A DNA stretch of 64,000 bases. Source: Lycium barbarum (lineage: Eukaryota > Streptophyta > Magnoliopsida > Solanales > Solanaceae). The translations under genes and the position numbers were made by a program. The notes under the pieces are model-generated. The model was not told the origin of the DNA, searched no databases, and worked only from the letters and a program-made list of their open reading frames with translations. This document shows, piece by piece, positions 34,101 through 46,200 of this stretch. Positions within the stretch are counted from its first letter, which is position 1. Every line of letters starts with the position of its first letter. The stretch spans positions 26,627,637 through 26,691,636 of the forward strand of contig NC_083339.1 of assembly GCF_019175385.1 (NCBI RefSeq). The letters run 5' to 3'.

Positions 34101-35155
34101 ACAATGGTATTTACGTTTTCATAAGGAGATCATATCATATGGTTTCACTATGATTCATGAAAACCATTGTGTGTACATCAAAATATCTAAAAATAAGTTT
34201 GTGATCTTATCGAGTGACATCGAGTATGTTAAAGAAATAAATGGGTGGCTATCATTAACATTTGAGATGAAAGATATGGGTGAAGCGTCACATATTCTTG
34301 GAGTTAAGATTTCAAGAAATTGTTCAAAGAGATAAATGTCTCTTTCACAATAGTCTTATATAAAGAAAGTTCTTGAACGATTTAATATGCAAGACTGGAA
34401 ACCTATAAACACTCATGTTTCTAAAAGTGAAGCTTTAGGCCGGACGATGTGTCCTCAAACTCTACAAGAGAAGGAACGAATGAGAAAGGTTCCTTATGCC
34501 AATGCCATCGGTTGTCTAATGTATGCTATAATATGTACTAGACATAATATATGTTATGCCGCAGAGTTGACTAGCAGATTTCAATCTAATCTAGGACAAG
34601 AACATTGGAAAGTAGTTAAAAGGATATTACGGTATCTTAGAGGCACAGTCGACTATTCTTTGTGTTACCAAGGAAATGATCTACAGCTCAAAGGATACAC
34701 TGATGCTGATTATGGAGGAGATTTGGATGAAAGAAAATTCACCTCTTGATATGTATTCTTACTTAACAATGGCGCCATATCATGGAGTAGCAAGAAGCAA
34801 TCATGGATAATCGACAATGGAAGTTGAACTTGTAGCACTTTCAGCAGCTATGCAAGAAGCTATTTGGCTTAAACATTTTCTGGTCCACTTGGGTGTGTAT
34901 AACAATGTTATTGAACCTGTCACCATCAATTGTGATAGTCAAGCTGCAACAACCTACACAAAGGATACAAAGTACCATGGGAAGACGAAACATATTGACA
35001 TTAAGTATAATTTTGTTACAGACATTATTTTTCATAAAGAAGTGAATGTGAAATACATATTTACGCATCAAATGATAACAGATTCATTAACGAAACCCAT
35101 AACATGTGATGCTTATGAAAGATATGTGAAGTCATTGGGTTTGCGTAGATGCTAA
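31165..35155 (+). pseudogene. Decayed Ty1/copia Gag-Pol in intron 1 of TNL copy B
   Basis: From the ATG at 31165 the gag reads NIVTELNKGDKLNGDNYEIW, then a CCHC knuckle (CYNCENKGHIAHNC, about 31960-32002). The protease site reads DSR (32104-32112) where DSG is expected. Integrase words are RLGHIG, IHSDICGPM and TPQQNGVAE followed by a stop; the central DRGGEY-type block is missing before LSDEFKQL. Reverse transcriptase reads MDVKITFLQGELEEEIYM and YGLKQSSRQW, but the YVDD segment is deleted at about 34210. RNase H ends near HGKTKHIDIKY and the final stop is at 35155. There are more than ten frame breaks. No LTR or primer site is seen on the left, only 70 bp from the NB-ARC exon. Confidence 0.88.
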
Positions 35156-36124
35156 TGTATGTATATCTTCTTAGTTCATGCCTAATTATCCATTCTTGTT
35201 GGTTCATATACATGTATAATTTTTTAATGTTTAGTACACAAATTTTTAGTATAAGAAATATGTCGGACAAACAAAAATATTGGCCTATTCACACAAGCAA
35301 TCGCCTCTATTGTCTAAGTGACAAATAGAGATGAGACAATTATAAACCAATTATTGTTAGAAGTGATGATAAAAGAGAGCTTGGAGTTTATAATAAGAAT
35401 GTCATTTTTTGTTTTTGTTTTTATGTTTAAATATATGTGATTAAAATGAGTTAGTCTGTTCTTAATTCCAGATGTGAGTTCTAATGAATAGTCTCTTCTT
35501 AATGCCAGATGTGAGTTCTAATGAATAAAATGATTGAGAAGATTGGTGAACTTAAAGTTAGACATGAGTTGTCTGAACTATCATTTGCACGGTTTTTAAT
35601 TTTTAATAACATACGCTCCGTGGAAAAGGAGTCAATAATGTGATACATGTTTCATACCATGTATGCATATAGTGACCCATAAGGGCTATACAAGTTTAAT
35701 CTCTACTTGCTATCGTGTGAAGCCCTGAAAATTATAAGTAATTTTTCACAATGTACACTCATGACTTTGATCAGTTTCTTGAGATTCAATTCAGTGTTTG
35801 CTATCTTAGAATGTTGCCACGAGATCATGCTTGATTCGGTCTGGCTAGACATATCTTGAAAAGCATATCAAATTGAGATTAAGATATTCATGAGAACAGG
35901 AAGATCATCACATTAATTGTGTTCATTGACCAGTCCTTTACGTTTGTCTTTGATACAAGAACATAATGATGAACTCAAATCTAAGACAAAGAGATTGTGA
36001 AAGATATGATAAATGATCTAGGGTAGAACATACTATACTCTACTCTACATTTCATTGATCGAGATGTTATATATTCCTAACAGATGTATAGCAATGAAGC
36101 TCTCGAAGTATGCACTGGTCACAC
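35156..36124. other. Unassigned intron DNA, probably 3' part of the copia element
   Basis: No gene is seen. A 48-bp stretch around ccagatgtgagttctaatga is directly repeated at about 35468 and 35506. The segment is bounded on the right by the F3 LTR at 36125. It may be the non-coding 3' end of the copia element, but no polypurine tract or LTR edge was identified. Confidence 0.4.
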
Positions 36125-38330
36125 TGTCAGGCCCCGAACCATGGCCACACTCGGTACCTGACTACATGTGACCAAGCGAACCAACTAGCTGGCTGAATCA
36201 ACATGTGATATCAAAACATTCTGAAAGCGATAATAACACTAACACATGTTGATCTACTTATAGTATGACTGAAATATCATAAAAGCAAAAATACTGAATA
36301 AGCCTGAAAGTCTGAATAAGTAGCCGACAAGGCTAACACAAAAGCCTACTAAACATCTAACTGACTACAAGTATAGTCTATGAAGCCTCTAAAGAATACT
36401 GAAAATGCTAACTGTTTATCGGGATAAGGCACTCGACATACCTTATTAACTGAAATACTATAAAGACTGAAAAGAGGGATAATGCCCCGGAAGACTGGGG
36501 CTCACCAATAGCTGGTGCGAGATGTCCTAGCAAGCAGAATCATCAACCTGTAAATCATTACAGATGCAGGCCCCGGCCAAAAAGGGACGTCAGTACATTT
36601 GAATTGTACTAGTATATAAAAGCAACAGAAAGAAAGAACTATAAATACTGAAACTAAAACTGATCTGATAACTGATAGTTGATAACTGAAGTGAACAAAA
36701 GAAGTAACGATAAGAATACTTCCTGTTCCAAATGGAGAATCACCTATTTAACTGAAAACATAATCTGTGGCCTCAGGCCCAATATAAGTGCACAAGTCTG
36801 TGGCCTCAAGCCCAGTATACGTATACATAACTGTGGCCTTAGGCCCAAAACACAGGTGTTCAACATTAAACAAGTTATATAAAATAACTGAGACTCATGC
36901 TGAAAAGTACAACACTAACATACTGAGAAATGATTAACTGAGACATATTCATGAACTGATTATGAGACCTGAAGCTTTAACCATTTATAAACATGCTGAG
37001 TATTCTAGACTGAGACTCATAGGTATCAAACACAAGTCTATATTGATTATGTACTCAGCTCACAACGTTCGGAATGAAAGTCATGAATGAATTACGAAAC
37101 TAGATAATAGAAGTTCTGTAACTATTCAAAGAATTGAGCTTAACAATATTTCTGAGGCAATTAGTAACGTTGTAAAAGAATGTGTCATAGGGAGAATCAT
37201 TAACATTCCCAAACGTAGAGAGTTAGCCTCACATACCTTAATTTCGGCCTTTGAGCGTAGTACAACGTTCGTCAACCCTTTCAACTTTAATCTATAGCAG
37301 TACAAGTCAAAGGGATTCCATATTAGCAATAATACCCATGCTTTGGTCATCCATGCTTTGGTCTGTCTAAGCATTTTATCAAACACTTGGTGGGCATAAA
37401 ACTTTATAGCCCTTACTAATGGTGTTTTGCTTCACCCAATTCCCATTCTCTTGCTTCTAGGTGGACAATCCCAAATAGATATACTAACACTATTTTTCAT
37501 CACCCATATGATTACAACAATCTCAAGTCAACAATCCAAAACCCTAGCATAGATCATATAATTCTCTTTACCAAACCTATTTACTATTCTCCCAAGAACT
37601 CATCAATTCGCAATTATAAATGATTAGGGAGTAGAAGCATTACTTTTTTTAAGTTCAATCCTCTTGAATTTGAGTTCTAGGGTTCCTACATCCAACAATA
37701 ATGTTCCAATCACAACTCTAACGATTAGAAGGGTTTACTCAAGTTAGAAAGCGACTAGAGACTTGAAATCAACCTAGAATCATCATAGAACCTACCTTGT
37801 AAGGTTCTTGGGGCTTGGGACTTGTTCTCTCATGCCTTCAGATGATTTTTCGTGAATAGAGGTGTTAGGGAATGAACCCCAAGCTTAAATATAATTTAAA
37901 CGCGAAAACCCGACCCTCGCATATTAGGCTGGCGACGCGTGGCAAACGCAGGGCCTGTTATGCAGGCGAGATTCTGCAGCTGATTCCCCCCCCCCCCCCC
38001 CTCAAAGCCCGTGACGCGTGGCCAATGTGCAAGGACCATTCCCGCGTGGCGTGGCCAACGCAGGTGGACTGTCCCTATGAGTGTTTTTGTGACGCTCATA
38101 ACTTCTTTCTCCAATCTCCGTTTCGCCTGATATTTATATGGATGGAAAGATATTTCTAAGTACTACAACTTTCATTAAGAGACTTTTTCCAAATTCCCAA
38201 CTAATCAAGGGGTTATGGTTGCCTGAAGTATGTCTGTCAACCATTTTTGCAAAACGTTCAACTCTTCAGATTTTCCACTAAAACTGAACGATAAAAGTCT
38301 AAGCTTAGTTCTAAGATACGGGGTGTAACA
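36125..38330 (-). mobile_element. 3' LTR of a truncated Ty3/gypsy element (family F3)
   Basis: On the plus strand it runs TGTCAGGCCCCGAACC to GGGGTGTAACA (2206 bp); it reads on the minus strand. It shares words with the F3 LTR at 10692-12681. The flanks do not match (cacac, ttatc), so it is not a solo LTR. The sequence just outside 38330 reads, on the minus strand, a purine-rich aaggggagataa directly before TGTTACACCCC. This looks like a polypurine tract and internal sequence in front of a 3' LTR. A homopolymer of 16 C (37986-38001) lies inside. Confidence 0.75.
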
Positions 38331-38640
38331 TTATCTCCCCTTGGGATCATTCGTCCTCAAATGATGGTCTTGGTTATAATCGCGGCTAATTCTGAGACTC
38401 TACGGAAAATTCGGTAGAGTTTGCTCTGTAACTTAGATACCTGAAATTGACTAGCTGAGACACGTGATCGCTAAACTGACATGAACACATGCTTACTGAG
38501 CAGAATGAATACATGATTACTAAACTGCAGAGGTACTGAACTGGATATCTACTTAACTAACTGAATACTGAAAGACATGGAGATTATACTATAAGGTCTG
38601 AATGAAAGGGTTAATTACCTTCAACATTTTCTGCTTGTTC
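38331..38640 (-). mobile_element. Internal 3' tail of the truncated F3 gypsy element
   Basis: Directly abutting the 3' LTR, the minus strand carries gaggacgaatgatcccaagg, then the purine tract. A similar gaggacgaatg block before the purine tract is, to my recollection, common in Solanaceae gypsy elements. No pol coding sequence remains. The outer limit near 38640 is approximate. Confidence 0.45.
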
Positions 38641-39200
38641 TTCAAAGAGATGGAGAAATCAGAAAGTTGAAGAAGCCACGTGGGAAGCCGAAGGGCAAGT
38701 CGTGGTGTATGAATGTTGGAGAATAGAAATGAGAGTTGACCCACTATGTGTGAGTGAGATGAAGGAAATTGGGTCCATGTGGGTCAATCGGGGACCATAT
38801 TAAGGAGAAGAGATAATATATAACTAGTCATATATTAATTAATTAGTTAATAATTAAAAGAGGTCACAACGGTTTAGGGAATCCTAAACGTTGTGATGTT
38901 TCAACCTCATAATAAGAAGAAGCTTTGTTTACAGAAAACACATACTCTGAAATCTTCTTCTACTCCCAAACAAATTTCTTCTCCTTCTCTAATTCTCAAG
39001 TTCTTGCAAAGTGATACTATTGAAGATTCTTCCCGAAAGCAAGAACACTTCCGAAACAGGTACGCGATTATAGAATGTGGCTATTTCGGTGTAGTTCATG
39101 TTTCAAAGTGATTGCATTATTAGACTAGTGAAACGAATTCAATGATCCTGCAAACTGTGTTTGGATTAATTCTTCAGATTGTTTTACCTATATATGCATT
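38640..39200 (+). mobile_element. Possible copia LTR remnant
   Basis: The stretch has an LTR-leader look: catatattaattaattagtt, then ttcttctccttctctaattc, cttgcaaagtgatact and caggtacgcgatta. No ends or target duplication were found. It could be the displaced LTR of the copia element at 31165-35155, as it lies on the same strand beyond the F3 insertion. Confidence 0.3.
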
Positions 39201-39259
39201 TACAAGTTAAAATGAAGGGCAATAATAACACGACACAGAAGTTTAAATAAACTATTATT

Positions 39260-39569
39260 TTTTTAATTTTATTTTTGCGCAGATTGCCCTTCATTTGGGT
39301 TGGTCTTTAATTTTTTCCCTTCAAATTGGTGGTCTTTAAGTCCCCCCCCCCCCCCCCCCCCCCAAATTGGTGGTCTTTAACTTTTGCCCTCTGCCTTTGC
39401 AAATTCTGCTAAGGCAGAATTTTACAAATTCTGTTCATACAAATTCTGCCTTAAGCATGGGCAGAATTCTGCATTGCGAAATTCTGCAGGACAAAAATTA
39501 AAGACCCCCAATTTGAGGGGCCAAAAATTAAAGACCACTCCCAACGAAGGGCAATCTTGCAAATTGCCC
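39260..39569. mobile_element. Foldback MITE, Mutator-like
   Basis: The left arm (gcgcagattgcccttcattt, ggtctttaattttt, caaattggtggtctttaa) is mirrored by the right arm (ttaaagacccccaatttgag, aaaaattaaagacc, cgaagggcaatcttgc). The flanks share aactattatt at 39250-39259 and 39570-39579, so a 9-10 bp duplication is supported. The centre repeats aattctgc words. A run of 22 C (39342-39363) interrupts the left arm. Confidence 0.75.
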
Positions 39570-39579
39570 AACTATTATT

Positions 39580-40403
39580 AGTTCAACATTTTACTTTTGT
39601 AAAACTAACATTTACTAGAAATTATAAGCTCTACGTATTAGATGATGAAATAGAAATTAATTTCCATCAATTATTCATAATTCATGCCTATATGTTTTAC
39701 ATTTCACAACAATATGCTAGAAAATATCAATCAATGATTCATAATTCCAGTATTAAGGAATTTTCAAAAAAGGAAGACGAGATAAGTTATTCAAGAGATG
39801 CAAGAAAATCAATCTAATTTTCCAAGATAAGAATTAAAGAGATCTAATACATCTAAAGGTCCTCCTAGACGGACTGAAAGAAGACTTGTGTTATTAGTAA
39901 GATTAAGATTTCTACCTCTTACGGCAGATTTGATTGTCGAAATGTGGTATCTAGATCTAAATACTAGATAATCAAAACTGTTTGTTTTCTCATGTGCATA
40001 AATTATATCTAATTAGAAACTAAATCTAATTAGAAACTAACATATATAAATTGATAATAACATTATATTTTCAAAAAAAATAAAAAATAGTAATAATAAA
40101 TAAATAAATAAAAATAGGTCAATTGGTTTTCTAGATAAACTAAAGCAAAATGAAGTGAATGTTCAAAAGACATATTAAAATATAAATTTAAAAATTGTAA
40201 TATATTAGTGATTATTTTCTTATATAATTTTCATAAGAAAAACGTAATACCTAGCTTACATGCATGTTTATAAAAAGAAAAAAAGTTATGACTAGCTAGT
40301 ATAATTGATATATATTAGCAGGTTAATTTTTATACAAGGGTATTTAGTTTCATTTATTCAAAAAACCAGAAAGCACCAAAATAGAAAAAGAAAGAAATCG
40401 TAC
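39580..40403. other. AT-rich intron DNA
   Basis: This is the part of intron 1 of copy B next to the TIR exon. It has simple AT-rich sequence and no gene or element I can define. Confidence 0.6.
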
Positions 40404-40843
40404 TTGAAATTTTGTAAATGATACCCTGATATTTTCCCTGCCTCCGCAAATGCATCCCTCCATCTTTGAACCTTCTCCAAATCATCTTTGCAATTTTCCT
40501 CATGTAGGGAAAATGACTCAGCGAAAGGGGGATATTGATGGCGCACAACTGATGGACTCACATCATACAAGACCGGAATCACAATCTGCTCCAATTCATT
40601 TTTGCACTTTATGATGTGTGCAAGCTCCTCAAAGCACCATATTGAGGATGCATAGCTTTTTAAAATTATCACAACAGCAAATCTAGACTCTTCTATAGTT
40701 TGCAAGAGTTCCTCAAAAATTGATTTTCCCGTTTCCAACCACTCATCGTCTTAGATGACTTACAAAAGTTTTACGTGTATCTTCACCTCTAAAACACAAA
40801 AAGACATCATACTTGCAAATTTTGGAAGATGAAGGTTAGACAT
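40404..40843 (-). pseudogene. TIR-domain exon of TNL copy B
   Basis: The start codon is at 40843, aligned with that of copy A. The TIR box can be read as KYDVFLCFRGEDTRKTFVSH after a 1-nt frame change in the first codons. A 38-bp deletion at about 40756 then removes the segment corresponding to NALKQRGIHAFK in copy A and shifts frame again. From METGKSIFEELLQTIEES onward the frame is open through SSIWCFEELAHII, IVIPVLYDVSPS and ISGYHLQNF to the donor AA|GTACGA at 40404/40403. Exon length is 440 nt against 478 in A, fully explained by these indels. Confidence 0.88.
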
Positions 40844-41090
40844 TTTGAAGAATATTGCTAAAGACTAACAGGCAAATTCACAGCTTTGGATATATGGTTA
40901 GATAACTCAAATAATTGGGCGGCTCTGGTCCTTAATAAAGAGCAAGACTTCACCTTTTTCACTATTCCTAGTCTTTAAGGAAAACTTCTTATCATCTTCC
41001 TATTTAAAGTCATACAACTGTACCCTACCTTTTTCATTATTGTGAGAAATTAAAGAGTACCGAAACAGGCAAGAAGACTTAACTTGGCCC
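40844..41090 (-). promoter_or_regulatory. 5' flank of TNL copy B, shared with copy A
   Basis: It matches 8684-8960 in order: acagctttgg, aactcaaataat, cttaataaagagcaa, atcatcttccta, gagaaattaaagag. The match marks the duplicated gene unit. Promoter function is inferred from position. Confidence 0.5.
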
Positions 41091-41439
41091 TTGACCATAA
41101 AGGCGAAGAAAAAGCTAAGTCATTATATTTTTACTGCTTAAAAGATTTTATTGTAATATCTGTATTGCCTTATGGTTATTGTTTTTGCAACATTATTGTG
41201 AATGGGTCCAACAATTTTCCAACAACTTTAGTATCCGGTTTCTTTCTTTTGTTTGCTTCTGTTTTTTCCCTTTTACAGTGAGTTGAACCTAAATGGAATG
41301 GACCAACGTCACAGTTCTTATTTTCCTACTTAACACACTAATGTCGTACTTTGCTGTGACAAAATATACAACATTAATACTTAAAACCATCTTAGGAGAT
41401 TCATACTTACTCCTACTACATAAGAAAATCCAACAAGTT

Positions 41440-42560
41440 AATACATGGAAGAGTTAGGTTAGAGTTATTAATATATCACATAATAAAGAGAAAGACACTA
41501 CATTTTTTCAGTATTCATAGTCTTTATGGGTAACTTCTTATCATCTTCCTATTTCAAGTCATAAAATAAAACCTTTTCAGTATTGGGGTGATATATTAAA
41601 GAGTGAAACAAAGGAGTGAATGAGCAGTGACTGAAAAAGGAGAACACTCAACAAAATTAATTGGTAACTTATTAAAGAGTAAAGTAATAAAAGAGTGAAA
41701 ATGTTACCTTTTGTCTTCACCATTGCTAGTCATCTGCCAATGCAACTTATCGTTCCCTACCTTTTTCCACCATTTGTGAGAAATTAAAGAGTGGAATAAA
41801 AATAAAAATAAAAAGCAACGTAAAAAAAAGGAAGGAATGAAAGAATTTCGTGGCATGAGAAATATTCTGTTTTGTTACCCTTTCACTCATCTCTATTATT
41901 AAGAAAGGAAAAGAAAAACCAAGGGGAAATTCCTTTGAAGCTTCGCAATTCCAGGAAATTGGGGAGAGAATCAGGGTGTGTTTCGTAATGACGGAAAATG
42001 TTTTCCTATTTTCTCTTATTTGGTTACACTAAATGTCTTGGCAAATATTTTCCTTAAAAATTCGACGGAGAACATTTTTCGAATTCAATAAAAACACACC
42101 AAGGCATCCCAATTCCAACACCACCTACCCCCTCCACGCCACCCTACCCCCGACCTCCCCCCTCCATGCTACCCCAACCTCCCTCAAAATTTCTATTTTA
42201 AATATTTATTTTAATTTTATAGAAAAATTATAAAAAATGAAAAAAAAAATCTTATACTTTTCAAGTTTTAAAATTGTACCTTTTTTCAATATTGGAGTGA
42301 GAAATTAAAGAGTGAAACAAAGAAGAAGGTATAAATGAACGGTGTGTGAAAAAGGAAAAAAATCAACAAAATTGGTGCCTTATTAAAGAATACAGTAATA
42401 AAGAGTGAAAATTTAACCTTTTTGTCTTCAGCATTGCTAGTCATTTGCCAATGCAACTTATGGGCAACTTCATAGCGTCTTCTTTCTTGTCATCAATAAT
42501 ATCATACCCTACCATTTCCACCATTTTTGAGAAATTAAAGAGTGGAATAAGAAAAAGTAA
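41440..42560. repeat. Array of diverged TNL 5'-flank modules
   Basis: Upstream of copy B the words tcttatcatcttcctattt, gagaaattaaagagtg, ttgtcttcaccattgctagtc and atgccaatgcaactta-like segments recur in the same order. Copies of the gagaaattaaagag core (or variants) lie near 41044, 41590, 41778, 42298 and 42531. The module is a few hundred bases long. No gene is seen among the copies. Confidence 0.65.
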
Positions 42561-42599
42561 AGTAAATAGGAAGAAATGAGAGATTTTCCTTTTGGGCAT

Positions 42600-43154
42600 G
42601 TTTGGAAAGCCAATCAGTTAATTGGAATTGGGTGTAATAACACAGTTTGACTTGTTTCTTGGCCAATTCTTTCTTGTTTGTTCATTTTAATTTCTTTTCC
42701 TTTTTAATTTATTCTTAATTCTATTATTTTATCTTCTTTTTTATTTTTTACTTTTTAATTATTTTTAATTTTAAAAATATATTATTTATCTTTCATTTCT
42801 TTTCTTTTTTTCATACCCAACCTTTACTTCTTGTGATTCCACGTAATTGCTCGTATTTTTTTTATTTTATTCATTTAGCATAACTATGGTATTATTCTAA
42901 TTTTTTAAACTACACCTCTTAGTATTAGAAAGCATGAGTCATAAACAAACTTACACCTCTTAGTATTAGAAAGAATGAGTCATAAACAAACCTGAAATAT
43001 AATGAGTGATGTTATTAAAGTAGATTTCGTTGTAATTGAGGCTATAGACTTATATTTTCCCTTTCTTTTAAATTATATTTACTTAAGTTACGTTAGAACT
43101 TACTCATATAATGTTGGAGTTTGACATAAGAGTATGATGTTAAACTTTTTTTTT
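42600..43154. other. AT-rich DNA with a 41-bp tandem duplication
   Basis: Simple AT-rich sequence. The unit tacacctcttagtattagaa with the following 21 bases is present twice at 42911-42991. There is no gene. Confidence 0.6.
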
Positions 43155-43215
43155 CCTGAGTGAACAAGCCAGAAGCCACTACAAGGAAAGGGAATCTCAC
43201 AAACGGGCCGAACCA

Positions 43216-46200
43216 GTGGAACCTCAACATATAATCAACATGATAATCGGGGGTACTGATGCTCCTCGAGGGCCGGTGATGAAACGGACTAAGGTTTCCA
43301 TTGTACGTGAGAAGCGCAGCCGGGACTACGTACCCGAGGGTTCCATCTCTTTCAGCAACGAGGATGCAGAAGGCATCATTCAACCGCACAATGATGCGTT
43401 GGTAATTTCTATTCTTATTTTTAAATCGCAAGTTAAACGTATTTTGATTGACCCAGGTAGCTCGGCCAACATCATCCGGTGGAGAGTGGTTGAACAGCTA
43501 AGGCTACTCGATTAGATCGTACCGGTAGCCCGAGTGCTCAGCGGGTTGAATATGGCGAGTGAAACCACGACGGGGGAGATTTCTTTGCCAGTCAACATTG
43601 ACGGCACTATTCAGCAAACGGTGTTCTATGTAATCGAAGGAGATATAAAGTATAATGCATTGGTGGGTAGACCATGGATACATAGCATGAGGGCTGTGCC
43701 ATCGACATTACATCAGTGCTGAAATTCTCGACCCCGGAGGGGATAAAAACCATCCCAGGTGAACAGCCCGCTGCAAGGGAGATGCTCGCGGTCGAAGAAG
43801 CGTCACCCCTTCCCAAAAAACTGGATAAAAAAAAAAGATGAGTCAACCGGGGGCAAGGACTCTAAATAGCAACTAAAGTACACGGGTTCAACAACGGAGA
43901 AGAAGGGGTTGGACCCGAGGCATGAAGAGGATGATTTCGGTGTACCCATATCATTCGTCTTGCCGGATGACTCGGATGCAACCAAGTCTACAGTAGAGGA
44001 GTTGGAGAAAGTCATCTTGTTTGAATATCTACCAGATAGAAAGGTATACCTGTGCACGGGGTTAACCTCGGAGCTCAGGAACAAGTTAATTAAATTTCTT
44101 CAAGCTAATGTCGATTGTTTCGCATGGTCCCATATAGATATGACAGGTGTACCACCGGGAGTGACGACTCACAAGCTCAGCCTTGACGGGAGGTTCCCCC
44201 CGGTGAAGCAGAAGAGAAGGCCTATGACAGAGGTAAAACACGCCTTCGTAAAGGATGAGGTAACAAAGCTTTTGAAAATAGGCTCTATCCGGGAGGTAAA
44301 ATACCCGGACTGGCTAGCTAACGTAGTAGTGGTGCCGAAAAAAGGTAATAAATTTTGAATGTGCGTTGATTATAAGGATCTAAACAAAGCATGCCCGAAG
44401 GATTCATTTTCGATGCCTCACATAGATAGAATGATCGATGCAACGGCCGGACATGAGATGTTAAGTTTTCTCGATGCTTACTCCGGGTATAACCAAATTC
44501 AGATGCACCCGGAGGATCAAGAGAAAACATCCTTTATTACCCGGTATGGGACTTACTGCTACAATGTCATGCCCTTCGGATTAAAAAATGCCGGTGCAAC
44601 TTACCAACGCCTAGTTAGTGGAATGTTCGAAGAACAAATAGGGAAAACAATAGAAGTTTATATTGACGACAAGGTGGCCAAGTCCCTGAAACCAGAAGAC
44701 CATTTAAAGAATTTGCAGGAAACCTTCGATGTTCTCCGCAAGAACAACATGGAGCTTAACCCGGAAAAATGTGCCTTCGGTGTCCGATCTGGCAAATTTT
44801 TGGGTTTTATGGTGTCAAACCGGGGGACTGAAATCAATCCGGATAAGATCAAAGCCATCTAGGATATTGAGGTGGTGAATAACGTCAAAGAAGTGCAGAG
44901 GCTTACCGGAAGGATAACGGCGCTGAGTCATTTCACAACGAGGTCTTCAGATAAAAGTCACCGTTTTTTCTCCTTACTAAGGAAGAAGAATGACTTCGTT
45001 TGGACACCGGAGTGCCAAAGAGCTTTGCAAGAATTGAAAAGGTACTTGTCCAGCTCGCCTCTACTGCACACACCGAAAGCGGACGAGCAGCTTTTTCTCT
45101 ACATTGTCGTATCCAAGGTAGCAGTAGGTGGTATTTGGTCCGAGAAGAATCAGGTACACAATTCCCTATATATTATGTGAGTAGAACTTTAGGGGATGCG
45201 GAAACCCGTTATCCCCACCTAGAAAAGTTGGCATTGGCATTGGTAAGTGCTTCTAGAAAGCTCAAGCCTTACTTTCAATGCCATCTGATATGTGTAGTGA
45301 CTACTTACCCTCTAAAGAACATCATGCATAAACCGGAATTATCGGGTAGACTAACTAAATGGGCCGTAAAGATTAGCGGATATGATATCGAATACAAGCC
45401 TTGGACGGCCATCAAGTCCCAGATCTTGGCCGATTTTGTGGCAGACTTCACCCCGGCTATGGTCCCCGAGGTTGAGAAATAAATTCTGCTAACCTCAAGA
45501 AAAGCTTCGGGTATTTGGTCGCTACACACGGACGGGGCCTCGAACCTCAAAGGTTCCGAGCTAGGAATCGTCCTTAGAACCCCGGCCAGGGATGCCGTTC
45601 GACAATCCATTAGAACTGTTAAATTGACTAACAATGAAGCCGAGTATGAGGCTATGATTACAGGTTTGGAATTAGCTCGGAGTATGGGGGCTGAAATAAA
45701 TGAAGCAAAATGCGACTCTCTCTTGGTCGTTAACCAGGTGAATGGCATCTTCGAGGTTAAGGACGAACGGATGCAAAGGTATCTGGAAAAAATCCAAGTG
45801 ATACTACACCGGTTTAAAGAATGGACCATGCAGCATGTACCCAGGGAGCAGAACAGCGAAGCCGATGCATTGGCCAATTTGGGATCTTCGGTCGAAGGGG
45901 AAGAAATCAACCCCGGGACTATGGTGCACTTGATGAATTCGGCGATAGAAAACGGACATGCTAAAATAAATACAATGGTTTTAACATGGGATTGGCGCAA
46001 CAAATACATCGAGTACTTGCAAGATGGAAAGCTCCCGAGTGACCCAAAAGAATCATGGTCACTAAGGACAAAAGCAGCGCGGTTCTGCTTGGTAGACGGT
46101 CAATTGTATGGACGGTCTTTCTTCAGACCCCTGGTCAAGTGTTTGGGTCCCGGAGAAACCAAGTACGTGATGAAAGAAGTACATGAGGGGACCTGCGGCA

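Larger units (their letters stand above)
14555..40843 (-). pseudogene. TNL immune-receptor pseudogene, copy B
   Basis: Exon order on the minus strand: TIR 40843-40404, NB-ARC 31094-30002, exon 3 29875-29588, LRR exon 4 (22996-22784, then after an LTR nest about 15303-15202), and C-terminal exon 5 (15118 to about 14560). Introns are 9.3 kb (1), 0.13 kb (2) and 6.6 kb (3), with large ones inflated by transposons. Phases are consistent: intron 1 is phase 2, introns 2 and 3 fall between codons. Lesions are a 1-nt shift and a 38-bp deletion in the TIR exon, a TGA just before the exon 2 donor, an LTR nest plus loss of most LRRs in exon 4, and a frameshift and stop in exon 5. The resemblance is to tobacco N-type TNLs. 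Confidence 0.9.

Noticed and set aside
45305..46009. 234-codon minus-strand frame
   Set aside because: It is antisense to the RNase H and second RNase H coding region of the Tat pol, without any domain of its own.
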